From: Lachnospiraceae bacterium C1.1 | GTDB taxonomy: Bacteria > Bacillota > Clostridia > Lachnospirales > Lachnospiraceae | DNA: 43,853 nucleotides | Assembly: GCA_030434875.1 (NCBI GenBank) | Contig: JAUISW010000003.1 | Span: 1 to 43,853, forward strand | Direction: 5' to 3' | Part shown: positions 8,212 through 15,616 of the stretch, piece by piece | Numbering within the stretch: position 1 is the stretch's first letter | How the letters are laid out: every line of letters starts with the position of its first letter | Position numbers and translations under genes: made by a program | Notes under the pieces: generated by a model | Database searches by the model: none | Told to the model about the DNA's origin: nothing | Seen by the model: the letters and a program-made list of their open reading frames with translations, nothing else

Positions 8212-8240
8212 AGTTTACATTAAGAGAAATTTATTGTCAA
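8212..8240 (-). promoter_or_regulatory. promoter of the 48-residue membrane protein
   Basis: Minus-strand TTGACA (8240-8235), a 17-base spacer and TAAACT (8217-8212), about 65 bases upstream of the ATG at 8147. A small GACC-AAAA-GGTC hairpin lies just before the ribosome-binding site. Confidence 0.6.
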
Positions 8241-8247
8241 ACATCTG

Positions 8248-8649
8248 TTAATCCTCAGATTCTTCCTCTTCAGTCTGATTCTCAGTCAGATTCTGCTTCA
8301 TAAATTTTTTAATTCCGTTAAAAGTAGTTTCACTGATTATATGCTCTATTCTACAGGCATCATTTTCAGCTGTCTTTGCAGAAACACCGGCTGTCTTCAT
8401 CAAAAACTTTGTAAGTGTCTTATGCTTATCATATACTTTTGTAGCTTTTCTTTTTCCCTTTGCAGTAAGTTCAAGCTCACCATCCGTATCCATTACAAGA
8501 TAACCATCTTTTTTTAGTATGCTTACCGCACGGCTTACACTTGGTCTGCTGTAACCAAGCTCCCTTGCCACATCTACAGAACGCACAAAACCATTCTTTC
8601 TTTTAAGTCGGTATATAGTTTCTATATAATCTTCTCCTGATTCATACAT
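8248..8649 (-). CDS. DtxR/MntR-family metal-dependent repressor
   Basis: The protein has 133 residues. The start at 8649 (MYESGEDYIETIY) matches the family N-terminus and has AAGGA 10 bases upstream; the longer frame runs through the neighbouring gene. Residues about 1-60 form the winged helix-turn-helix (SVDVARELGYSRPSVSRAVSILKKDGYL). A dimerisation and metal-binding helix follows, with the ligand set C-x-x-E-H in DACRIEHII. The protein should bind DNA when loaded with iron or manganese. It lacks the SH3-like third domain of DtxR/IdeR, resembling MntR in size, and ends in an acidic tail. It is 13 bases downstream of a FeoB-associated gene, and the shared promoter carries a GTTAG-N6-CTAAC palindrome, so it probably controls itself. 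The palindrome recurs upstream of flavodoxin and two predicted sRNAs. Confidence 0.88.
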   Translation of the reverse strand: MYESGEDYIETIYRLKRKNGFVRSVDVARELGYSRPSVSRAVSILKKDGYLVMDTDGELELTAKGKRKATKVYDKHKTLTKFLMKTAGVSAKTAENDACRIEHIISETTFNGIKKFMKQNLTENQTEEEESED

Positions 8650-8662
8650 CTGGCTTTTTCCT

Positions 8663-8860
8663 TCACTCTTTGTGTTTTGCTGCACGGATCTTGTTGAGCT
8701 CTTTGAGTTCTTTTTGTTCACTGGCATAATGTTCGCACGCTCCTCCCCCACTGCACATACTGCATCCAGCGCAGTGACCTTTCTTTTTTTCACTGATCAG
8801 ATAACGAATAATCAGTACACATATAATAAAAAGTGCAGCAATAATAATAACATTTATCAT
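8663..8860 (-). CDS. FeoB-associated Cys-rich membrane protein
   Basis: The protein has 65 residues. An N-terminal transmembrane helix (INVIIIAALFIICVLIIRYL) is followed by a cysteine-rich cluster, CAGCSMCSGGGAC, and a charged C-terminal tail. This is the pattern of the small protein usually encoded behind the ferrous iron transporter gene feoB. Neither feoA nor feoB lies in this window, so it has become separated from them and is paired instead with the metal-responsive repressor. GGAGG lies 8 bases before the ATG. It is the first gene of the regulator operon. The cysteines could bind iron at the membrane, but that is inference. Confidence 0.85.
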   Translation of the reverse strand: MINVIIIAALFIICVLIIRYLISEKKKGHCAGCSMCSGGGACEHYASEQKELKELNKIRAAKHKE

Positions 8861-8888
8861 AAAAAACCTCCAAACTACCTATATTAAT

Positions 8889-8917
8889 AAGTTAGCACAT
8901 TCTAACAGTTTTTTCAA
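8889..8917 (-). promoter_or_regulatory. promoter with metal-regulator operator (8891-8906)
   Basis: Minus-strand TTGAAA (8917-8912), a 17-base spacer and TAACTT (8894-8889). The 16-bp palindrome GTTAGCACATTCTAAC (8891-8906) covers most of the spacer and the -10 box, so a bound repressor would block RNA polymerase. The core resembles the centre of DtxR/IdeR boxes (GTTAG/CTAAC), and the gene it controls is a DtxR-family regulator. Confidence 0.75.
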
Positions 8918-8928
8918 TCTTGCAGAGA

Positions 8929-11547
8929 TCATATAAAATCCTTTACCTTCTCTGCTATTTCTTTTTCTGCTGCTTTTACGATTTCATAAAAATTCATTGC
9001 GGAAAGCCGTCTTGCTCCGGAACCAAAAACAATTATCTGCTCTATGGCATCGCTGGTTGCTACTGTTACGGCATATTTTTTTCCAAGCTCCTTTGCTGCC
9101 TGTTCTATATATAAATCTGCAGTTTCGGCTTCCTGGGTGAATATGACATCTATATTATTATATCTGTATATATGTCTCTGTCCACCGGGTACCTTATAGG
9201 CATCAAATACTACAATGATCTCATAGTCAGAAATACCTGCATAATTTGAAAGAATATCCAAAAGTTTGTCCCTTGCAGATTTTAGATCCTTGGACGCCAA
9301 AGATTTTAAGCTTTCCCATGCAAATATTATATTATATCCGTCAACCAAAAGGTAATCCTTTAATCTTTCTTTTTCCTTGAATTTGTAAGGTTTTACCTCT
9401 TTTTTTTCTTTTTTCTCGCCTAAAAAATCAGAGTTATTATTATAATTTCGTTCTTTTATAGGTCCATATGTTCTTTCAAAAATCATTTTAAGTTCGGCAT
9501 CTGCCGCCATTCTGTCAAGTTCTTTTTCCTTAAAGCTCCTTTTATCTTCTTTCTCTCTTACTGCTTTCTGCGCAGCATTTTTTAACTCTTTATCATAATC
9601 ATACTCTTCTTCTGAACGATCCCATCCGCTATCAATATGCATATGATCTCTAACTTTATTCCATGGCACAACAGTTCCTGCACCATGCATACAGAAAACT
9701 GATGATGATGGATTTTCCAGATCTTTTTCAGGATCATATTTCTTCATTTCCAATATTTCTTCCGTATTATGACAAGGTTCATATCCGGATAACCATACAG
9801 ATATATTTCCATGACCTCCAGTATATGACTTAAATGACATGCTATAATCACCATATTCCGATGCCGGTATTTTTCCCGTCAGTACAGCCATATCCCCATT
9901 ATTTTCCGGAAGACCGAAACTTCCTCCCATTTCAGAAATATCACTCATAAGTTTTCCTATACTGCTTTCTGGGAGATTTGCTGAAAAACTTAGAACCGGT
10001 TCAAGCAGAACATTTTCTGCAGACATCAGTCCCTGTCTTACTGCTCTGTGCACAGCTTCTCTGAAATCTCCGCCTTCAGTATGTTTTTCATGCGCTTTTC
10101 CAGCCAGGAGAATTATCCTGACATCTGTAAGTTCAGATCCTGTAAGTACTCCATTAAATTTCTTGTTTTCGAGAATAGATATGATCAATTTCTGATAATT
10201 AATAGCAAGCTGATCTGTAGAACATCTAGTTTCTATTTTTATACCGCTTCCTTTTTCTCCTGGCTCAATAAGCAGATGAACTTCAGAATAATGCCTTAAT
10301 GGTTCAAAATGCCCAACTCCCTCTACCGGAGCCGCAACAGTTTCCTTATAAATCACTTCCGGCGATGTAAATTCAATATCATAATCAAACCTGTCTTTTG
10401 CTATCTTTTTGATGATCTCTGCCTGTACACTTCCCATTAATTCTATTGAAATTTCATTGTTTTCTCTATTTATATCTGTCCTTAACGCAGGATCTTCTTC
10501 CTCTAACATTTTGAAATTCTTATAAGCAGTCATTAAATCTGTATTTTCAGGAAAAATTATCCTATATCGCATGACACTTTCAAGAAGTTTAGGTTTCTCA
10601 TCTGTTACATTTCCAATACTCATTCCTTCCCTTGCATTTGCTAGTCCTGTAACCGCACATACCTGCCCAGGATAAGCCTCGTTAACAGACTTAAATTTTG
10701 ATCCGGAATATATTCTTATTTCATCCGTTTTTTCATCATTTCCATTGATATTTAATGCTGTTTTAACCTTTAGTGATCCTCCTGTTATTTTTATCCAGCA
10801 CAGCTTTTTGCCTTCTTCACGCGATATCTTAAATATCCTTCCCGAAAATTCATTTTCATATTCAGGAACAGTCGCATAATCATCTATAAGAGCTATAAGA
10901 TTATCAATACCGTCCTGTTTTAGTGCTGAACCAGAACATACCGGTATCAACTGACATTTTTTTACAAGATCCTTTATGTCTGAAAGCGAAATAATTTTTC
11001 CATCAAGGTATTTTTCAAGAAGTTTTTCGTCAAGAACAGCAATTTCCTCATAAAAATCTTCTACTCTATCATCCTTAAAAAAATCTATGACTCCTGTTTT
11101 TAATTCATTTCTTAAATCATTGATTATACCTTCTTTATCAGTATCAGGCTGATCCATCTTGTTTATAAAAACAATTGATGGAATCTTATAATATTTCAAA
11201 AGTCTTATTATCACCCTTAACTGTCCTGTGATCCCATCAGAAGCACTTACTATTATCACCGCCAGATCAAGAACAGATAAAGTTCTCTCCATTTCAGACG
11301 AAAAATCAGCGTGTCCAGGAGTATCAATTAAACTGATATTATATTTTTCAGTTTCAAATACCGCCTGCTTTGAAAATATGGTAATACCACGTTCTTTTTC
11401 TAATTCAAAAGTATCGAGAAATGCATTTCCATGATCAACCCTTCCAATAGACCTTATAGCATTACATTTGTATAAAAGTGCTTCAGAAAGAGTTGTTTTT
11501 CCGGCATCAACATTAGCAAGCATTCCCATGACAAGATTTTTTTTCAT
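8929..11547 (-). CDS. TetM/EF-G-like GTPase fused to a Rae1/YacP NYN ribonuclease domain
   Basis: The protein has 872 residues, against about 640 for TetM. Residues 1-230 are the translational GTPase domain: NVDAGKTT (P-loop, 12-19), RGIT (53-56), DTPGH (75-79), NKMD (129-132) and SGSA (205-208). Domains II-V of the EF-G/TetM type follow to about 592, including HTEGGDFREAVHRAVRQGL of domain IV. A linker with FCMHGAGTVVPW (618-629) and a long, highly charged stretch lead to a NYN domain at 731-872. This starts DYLLVDGYNIIFAW and has acidic positions D736, D782 (VVFDA), D811 (ETADLYIE) and D833 (ATSD), as in the Bacillus ribosome-associated mRNA endonuclease Rae1. The GTPase half suggests A-site entry and ribosome rescue or protection. 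The nuclease half suggests cleavage of the mRNA there. It is annotated elsewhere as a tetracycline-resistance-like protein, but resistance cannot be inferred. It stands alone, with AGGAGAGTCAATA before the ATG. Confidence 0.88.
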   Translation of the reverse strand: MKKNLVMGMLANVDAGKTTLSEALLYKCNAIRSIGRVDHGNAFLDTFELEKERGITIFSKQAVFETEKYNISLIDTPGHADFSSEMERTLSVLDLAVIIVSASDGITGQLRVIIRLLKYYKIPSIVFINKMDQPDTDKEGIINDLRNELKTGVIDFFKDDRVEDFYEEIAVLDEKLLEKYLDGKIISLSDIKDLVKKCQLIPVCSGSALKQDGIDNLIALIDDYATVPEYENEFSGRIFKISREEGKKLCWIKITGGSLKVKTALNINGNDEKTDEIRIYSGSKFKSVNEAYPGQVCAVTGLANAREGMSIGNVTDEKPKLLESVMRYRIIFPENTDLMTAYKNFKMLEEEDPALRTDINRENNEISIELMGSVQAEIIKKIAKDRFDYDIEFTSPEVIYKETVAAPVEGVGHFEPLRHYSEVHLLIEPGEKGSGIKIETRCSTDQLAINYQKLIISILENKKFNGVLTGSELTDVRIILLAGKAHEKHTEGGDFREAVHRAVRQGLMSAENVLLEPVLSFSANLPESSIGKLMSDISEMGGSFGLPENNGDMAVLTGKIPASEYGDYSMSFKSYTGGHGNISVWLSGYEPCHNTEEILEMKKYDPEKDLENPSSSVFCMHGAGTVVPWNKVRDHMHIDSGWDRSEEEYDYDKELKNAAQKAVREKEDKRSFKEKELDRMAADAELKMIFERTYGPIKERNYNNNSDFLGEKKEKKEVKPYKFKEKERLKDYLLVDGYNIIFAWESLKSLASKDLKSARDKLLDILSNYAGISDYEIIVVFDAYKVPGGQRHIYRYNNIDVIFTQEAETADLYIEQAAKELGKKYAVTVATSDAIEQIIVFGSGARRLSAMNFYEIVKAAEKEIAEKVKDFI

Positions 11548-11660
11548 TATTGACTCTCCTGTCTAATCCCAATTGTTCAAAAAAGTATAACACAGCGGAA
11601 TTGTATATGTCAGTAAATTAACATTCTATTCTATTTATTAAAAAACAAGCCAAAACAAAA

Positions 11661-11703
11661 TGATATACAAATGTATATCATTTTAATATACATTTGTATA
11701 TCA
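11661..11703. repeat. partition-type palindromes, site 1
   Basis: TGATATACAAATGTATATCA at 11661-11680 and TAATATACATTTGTATATCA at 11684-11703. The two 20-bp palindromes start 23 bases apart, about two helical turns. The same pair with the same spacing recurs after parA and after the ribbon-helix-helix gene, as expected for the centromere and operator of a small plasmid partition system. Confidence 0.85.
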
Positions 11704-11817
11704 TTTTTTATATGTTAAAAAAAATCATATTTAATAATATTAGCAATCCAATTCACTACTTGCTCATAACTCATGGCACTTCCCGCCTCAAGTTAAAAAT
11801 TAATGCTTGAATTATTA

Positions 11818-11846
11818 TTGATTTTCATTTATTTTATCATTATTAA
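11818..11846 (+). promoter_or_regulatory. parA promoter
   Basis: TTGATT, a 17-base spacer and TATTAA. The compound palindrome beginning at 11849 covers the start site and leader, so binding there would repress transcription. Confidence 0.6.
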
Positions 11847-11848
11847 AA

Positions 11849-11913
11849 TGATATACATTTGATATACTAATGTATATCATTTTAATATACATTAGTATAT
11901 CAAATGTATATCA
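11849..11913. repeat. 65-base compound palindrome (parA operator)
   Basis: A left arm of 31 bases (TGATATAC-ATTT-GATATAC-TAAT-GTATATCA) and a right arm that is its reverse complement except for one base are separated by three bases. It contains six TGATATAC-type half-sites in alternating orientation and ends just before the parA ribosome-binding site. It probably binds the small ribbon-helix-helix protein encoded after parA. Confidence 0.8.
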
Positions 11914-11924
11914 AGGAGGTATGT

Positions 11925-12692
11925 ATGAAAATAATCGCTGTCGCAAATCAAAAGGGTGGTGTCGCAAAAACAACATCAACTTACAATCTTGCAATTGCCA
12001 AGGCAATATCCGGTTCAAAGGTTCTTATGATCGACCTGGATCCGCAGGCATCCCTCACCATAGCCTGTGGTATAGAACCTGGTGAGGATAGATTAGACGG
12101 ATTCAGTACAGTTGACCTTTTTAATAAAAAAAAGGATCCGATTGATACAGCTTTTGAGGTAAAAACTGTCGGACTTCCTGAAAGAGTATATATAATTCCT
12201 TCAGATCCCAATTTGGATAATACTGTTAATTACATTGGATCTCTTGATGAGAAAATTTATTTTATAAAGGATGCCTGCGAAAAATTTGCTGATTATGATT
12301 TTGATTATATTTTTATCGACTGTCCTCCAAATTTAGGTGTCCTCGTCACAAATGCACTTGTAGCTGCAGACGAAGTAATAATACCAGTAAAAACAGACTA
12401 TCTTTCATACAGGGGAGTTGAACTTATAATGGGCTCTGTTGAAAAGGTAAGGTCAAATAAAAGAATGAATCCTTCTCTTAAAGTAAGAGGAATCATTCCA
12501 ACCATGTTCAGAGGAGTGACTAATGACCATAAAGAGATTCTGTCTATCTTAAAAAAGCAAGGCGAAATTCTTGGAATCGTAAAAGAATCTGTAGCAGCCT
12601 CAAAGGGTGATATAGATGGTGTTCCTGCCGTCATTTCAGATCCAAAAAGTGATGTAGCAAAATCATATTTTGAAATTGCAAATAAACTATGA
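11925..12692 (+). CDS. parA: ParA-family partition ATPase
   Basis: The protein has 255 residues. The start at 11925 (MKIIAVANQKGGVAKTT) is chosen because AAGGAGG lies 5 bases upstream; an earlier in-frame ATG lies inside the operator. Motifs are the deviant Walker A KGGVAKTT (10-17), LMIDLDPQASLT (Walker A') and YIFIDCPPNLG (Walker B). There is no N-terminal DNA-binding domain, so it is the short (type Ib or Soj-like) form. It would move replicon copies over the nucleoid together with the small protein that follows. Its stop codon overlaps the first base triplet of the next partition palindrome. It is not the chromosomal Soj, because no ParB/Spo0J gene is nearby. Confidence 0.93.
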   Translation: MKIIAVANQKGGVAKTTSTYNLAIAKAISGSKVLMIDLDPQASLTIACGIEPGEDRLDGFSTVDLFNKKKDPIDTAFEVKTVGLPERVYIIPSDPNLDNTVNYIGSLDEKIYFIKDACEKFADYDFDYIFIDCPPNLGVLVTNALVAADEVIIPVKTDYLSYRGVELIMGSVEKVRSNKRMNPSLKVRGIIPTMFRGVTNDHKEILSILKKQGEILGIVKESVAASKGDIDGVPAVISDPKSDVAKSYFEIANKL

Positions 12693-12732
12693 TATACAAA
12701 TGTATATCATAGTAATATACATTTGTATATCA
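12690..12732. repeat. partition-type palindromes, site 2
   Basis: TGATATACAAATGTATATCA at 12690-12709 and TAATATACATTTGTATATCA at 12713-12732, again with starts 23 bases apart. They fill the gap between parA and the ribbon-helix-helix gene, the first one including the parA stop codon. Confidence 0.85.
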
Positions 12733-12752
12733 TTTTAAGGAGACTTTAATTT

Positions 12753-13031
12753 ATGGGTGATATGATCAAGAAAAAAATAACTACTGCTGACAAAATTGAA
12801 GCTAGAGAAAAAAGAAAAAAAGAAACTGTACATATCGAGAACAATACGATCGAAAATTTATCAAAAAGACCTGTTACAAAAGATAAGGCGATTTCTTTGA
12901 GAATAAATGGAACAAATTATCTAAAGTTAAAAAAAATCTGTAGTTCCCGTGGATTCAGTGTAAATTCATGTATCAATATGTTAGTTTCGGATTTTATAAA
13001 AGATAATTCTAATTTTCTAGATGATAATTGA
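12753..13031 (+). CDS. small ribbon-helix-helix partition/operator-binding protein
   Basis: The protein has 92 residues. A flexible, highly charged N-terminal half (residues 1-45, many Lys and Glu) precedes a ribbon-helix-helix fold: KAISLRINGTNYLKLKKIC followed by the second helix SVNSCINMLVSDFI. Small proteins of this kind (ParG, Omega, CopG-like) follow parA in plasmid partition operons, bind the palindromic centromere and repress the operon, while the flexible tail stimulates the ATPase. AAGGAG lies 9 bases before the ATG. Binding of this protein to the TGATATAC palindromes is inferred from position. Confidence 0.75.
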   Translation: MGDMIKKKITTADKIEAREKRKKETVHIENNTIENLSKRPVTKDKAISLRINGTNYLKLKKICSSRGFSVNSCINMLVSDFIKDNSNFLDDN

Positions 13032-13046
13032 ATACAGTTATCATTT

Positions 13047-13100
13047 TAATATACAAATGTATATCATATTACTATACATTTGTATATCATATTGATATAC
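13047..13100. repeat. partition-type palindromes, site 3
   Basis: TAATATACAAATGTATATCA at 13047-13066, TACTATACATTTGTATATCA at 13070-13089 and a half-site TGATATAC at 13093-13100. The starts are spaced by 23 bases each time. They lie just after the ribbon-helix-helix gene and form the downstream boundary of the partition cassette. Confidence 0.8.
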
Positions 13101-13290
13101 ATTAAATATGTTAGGTAACATTCATTTGAAAATAAATCTTTGACGAAGTCGTTTAAAATTGAATTTTACTATTTATGATGCAATTTTTCAAAAATCTATA
13201 ATTTTTTAATGAGATAAAAATCTAAAAAAAAATAATATATTCTGGATTTTAAGTTGAAACATATCTACCATGCCCATATTGACATGATAG

Positions 13291-13481
13291 AGCCCCTCTG
13301 AGCGATTTTTTTTATTAAATGATAAATTTATATGCTAAAAAATTAAAACGGGAATGAGGGGCTTGTAGACACCTTCTGGAAGGTTTGTCAAAAAAACGTT
13401 TTTTCAGACCTGGTTTGATAAAATTTATTAAATAGAAAACAACAACATCGGCGTAAGCCGCTTTTATTTTGTTGTTGTTTT
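13291..13481. other. structured segment between partition cassette and origin
   Basis: The inverted repeats are AGCCCCTC (13291-13298) with GAGGGGCT (13356-13363), a small ACCTT/AAGGT hairpin directly after it, the palindrome AAAAAACGTTTTTT, and a long imperfect stem AAAACAACAACA/TGTTGTTGTTTT (13436-13481) enclosing CGGC-GTAA-GCCG. No ORF fits. In plasmids such positions can hold a control RNA or a terminator that insulates the origin. Nothing here decides which. Confidence 0.45.
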
Positions 13482-13492
13482 AAAACAACATA

Positions 13493-13518
13493 TTTAAATT
13501 TAAATTTAAATTTAAATT
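13493..13518. repeat. TTTAAA tandem repeats (possible unwinding element)
   Basis: More than four consecutive TTTAAA hexamers form a purely A/T block immediately before the iteron array. Such AT-rich tandem repeats are typical DNA unwinding elements of iteron-controlled origins. Confidence 0.6.
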
Positions 13519-13562
13519 AGGACCCCACGTGAGCCCTTGAAAATACTAGCTTTTTCAAAAGT

Positions 13563-14159
13563 ACTTCGACGCAAAAATGGGAAAACTTCGACGTAAAAAT
13601 GGGAAAACTTCGATGCTGAAACGGGAAAACTTCGATGTTAAAACGGGAAAACTTCGATGTAATTATGGGAAAATTTAATAGGCGAACTTCGATGTAAAAA
13701 TGGGAAAACTTCGATGTTGAAACGGGAAAACTTCGATGCAATTATGGGAAAGATATATTAGTTCGATGCAAAAATGGGAAAACTTCGATGTTAAAATGAG
13801 AAAAAAGGCTTTAGTTCGATGTAAAAAAAGGAAAACTTTAAAGTAATTATGGGAAAAATAGACCAGATTGATGTAAAAATGGGAAAATTAAAAGAGTATA
13901 TTTTTTAGTTTAAAGTAATTATGGGAAAAATAAAAAAATGACTTAATAGTTTGATCTAATTATGGGAAAATTTTAAGGTAATTCTTGAAAAACCGAACAA
14001 AAAATAAATTATTTATAAAAAATAACGAGTATGTTACGCTTTAGCGGATTAAAACATCGACGTAAAAATAAGAAAAACTTCGATGTAAATTTAAGAAAAA
14101 TCTTGATAAAAGATTGTTCAATTTATATAATTAAGCTAGTTCGATGTAAATTTAAGAAA
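13563..14159 (+). repeat. iteron array (18 copies of a 22-bp repeat), candidate replication origin
   Basis: I count 18 direct repeats of 22 bp, beginning ACTTCGATG (or AGTTCGATG) and ending ATGGGAAA. The first five (13563-13672) are strictly head to tail, then there are groups of three, two and two, then single copies with more changes, such as endings TAAGAAA near the rep gene. All share orientation. Direct repeats of about 20-22 bp just upstream of a Rep_3-type initiator are the hallmark of an iteron origin, both for initiation and for copy-number control. Confidence 0.9.
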
Positions 14160-14180
14160 ATTTAGAAGTATGGAGTGATA

Positions 14181-15470
14181 ATGTCAGAAAAAGAAGAAAA
14201 ACCGGATGAACGGTTTTTGCCATCGTCGCTTAATGACTGGAATTATATAAAGTCAAATAAGCTGATAAATGCAAAAGGAAAAGCAAGCCTGATGTCAAGG
14301 AGACTTTTTGCAATAAGTCTTATGCATATTCAGGAGGATAGTAACGGAAATGCTTATTCAGAAATAGATGTAAAAGAAATAATAGATGTCCTTGGAATGA
14401 AATCATCAAGATCTATTTATCAGCAGGTGAAAAATGCGACATATTCCAGTAAGGACAGTCAGAGTCTTATGGACTGGAATATCATATATGAAAATGAGCA
14501 GGACGAGCAGTTCCATGCTTCACATGTGGTCCAATCGGCAGATTACAATAAAGGCAAACTCAGGATATTATATAATTCAGATCTTTCGAAATATATATTA
14601 AGGCTGCAGAAGAATTATACAGTACTCAATCTTGATGAAGAACTGAGGATGTCATCTACAAATTCCCTTGTGCTCTATGAGGTATTAAAATCCCAGCTTG
14701 GATATCTGAGAAGTATAAAACATGATAAGGGTCCAGTAGAATGGGGAGTTTATCTTACGGATCTGAAATTCCGTTTAGGACTTATTGCGAGTGATGACAG
14801 TCAGATCGTGCAGAACGCTCTTCTAGAAAAGAAAGTAAATTATGATGAGCTTGATGCCTATCTTCTTGAAAAAGGAATGATGCCATATCCGAATTATCAT
14901 ACATTCAAGCAGTCAGTGCTTGTTAAGGCCATTAGGGAAATTAACGAGAAAACGTCGCTTGAGGTTTCCTTTAAGGAGGAAAAAAGCGGACATGGAGGTA
15001 AGGTAAAAAATATTGTTTTTACGATTAATGAAAAAGAAGCTGTTACTGAGACTGCAGAAGATGAGCAGGAAGAGATTGAGATAAAAAAAGAGAATAAGAA
15101 GATTATTGATTATTCTGATTCTCTTTTAGAGATCACTATTGTTCTTGCCGGAAGCGGACTTACAGTGAAGGATATTAAGGCTGTGGCTGAATCTGCTTCA
15201 TATGATGTTGACAGGGTCAAAATAGCCCTTAAACTGTCAGAGGGACATGGAAATATAAAGAACCTGGCAGGATGGCTTATAAAGGCCGTAAAAGAGGGGT
15301 ATGAACCTGCAGTGAAGAAAAAGAAAAAAAGCTCTGGAAGAAAGGTTCATGAAACAAATAAAAATGGAGCGGAGCTTGGATATATGGATCCGGAAGATAC
15401 AGGATTCAATAATTTTAAGGAGCGTGTATACGACTACGGAGAACTTGAAAAGAAGTTAAGAAAAAATTGA
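14181..15470 (+). CDS. replication initiator protein (Rep_3-like)
   Basis: The protein has 429 residues. The ATG at 14181 is preferred over a GTG two codons earlier, because GGAG then lies 5 bases upstream. The N-terminal half has the paired winged-helix layout of iteron-binding initiators: an opening NKLINAKGKASLMSRRLFAISLMHIQ, then a second domain with LVLYEVLKSQLGYL and HTFKQSVLVKAIREIN, the latter resembling the recognition region of Rep_3/RepB proteins. After about residue 290 comes a charged, low-complexity linker and a C-terminal extension (about 320-429) that I cannot assign. It lies directly behind the iteron array, and GC content looks like that of its neighbours, which suggests long residence. 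Family assignment good, exact type uncertain. Confidence 0.85.
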   Translation: MSEKEEKPDERFLPSSLNDWNYIKSNKLINAKGKASLMSRRLFAISLMHIQEDSNGNAYSEIDVKEIIDVLGMKSSRSIYQQVKNATYSSKDSQSLMDWNIIYENEQDEQFHASHVVQSADYNKGKLRILYNSDLSKYILRLQKNYTVLNLDEELRMSSTNSLVLYEVLKSQLGYLRSIKHDKGPVEWGVYLTDLKFRLGLIASDDSQIVQNALLEKKVNYDELDAYLLEKGMMPYPNYHTFKQSVLVKAIREINEKTSLEVSFKEEKSGHGGKVKNIVFTINEKEAVTETAEDEQEEIEIKKENKKIIDYSDSLLEITIVLAGSGLTVKDIKAVAESASYDVDRVKIALKLSEGHGNIKNLAGWLIKAVKEGYEPAVKKKKKSSGRKVHETNKNGAELGYMDPEDTGFNNFKERVYDYGELEKKLRKN

Positions 15471-15616
15471 AAACACAGAAAATTCATTCTTTCAGTCAGT
15501 TAAATTCTTTTATTAATATTTTGTTTAGATGTATAATGTATCTTTAGAGAAGTTAATCTGAAAAAAGAGGAAATGGGATTAAAGAAACAAGACAATGAAA
15601 ATGAAAGGAAAGTAAA

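Larger units (their letters stand above)
11548..11924. other. parA upstream region
   Basis: About 380 bases with no gene. It holds two 20-bp partition-type palindromes (11661-11703), an AT-rich stretch, the parA promoter (11818-11846) and a 65-base compound palindrome in the parA leader (11849-11913). The intervening 11705-11815 shows nothing I can name. Confidence 0.7.

Noticed and set aside
8929..11547. Tetracycline resistance determinant
   Set aside because: The GTPase half resembles TetM, but the long linker and nuclease domain are absent from resistance proteins, and there is no mobile element nearby.
13517..13741. 74-residue reading frame on the minus strand within the origin
   Set aside because: It is the translation of the iteron repeats (recurring TSKFSHF-like units), with no ribosome-binding site.
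13563..14159. CRISPR array
   Set aside because: The repeats are directly abutting 22-mers without unique spacers, with no cas genes, next to a Rep gene. They are iterons.
11548..15616. Integrated plasmid or transposon boundaries
   Set aside because: No transposase, integrase, insertion-sequence ends or direct repeats flank the module, and tRNA genes are far away at the right end.
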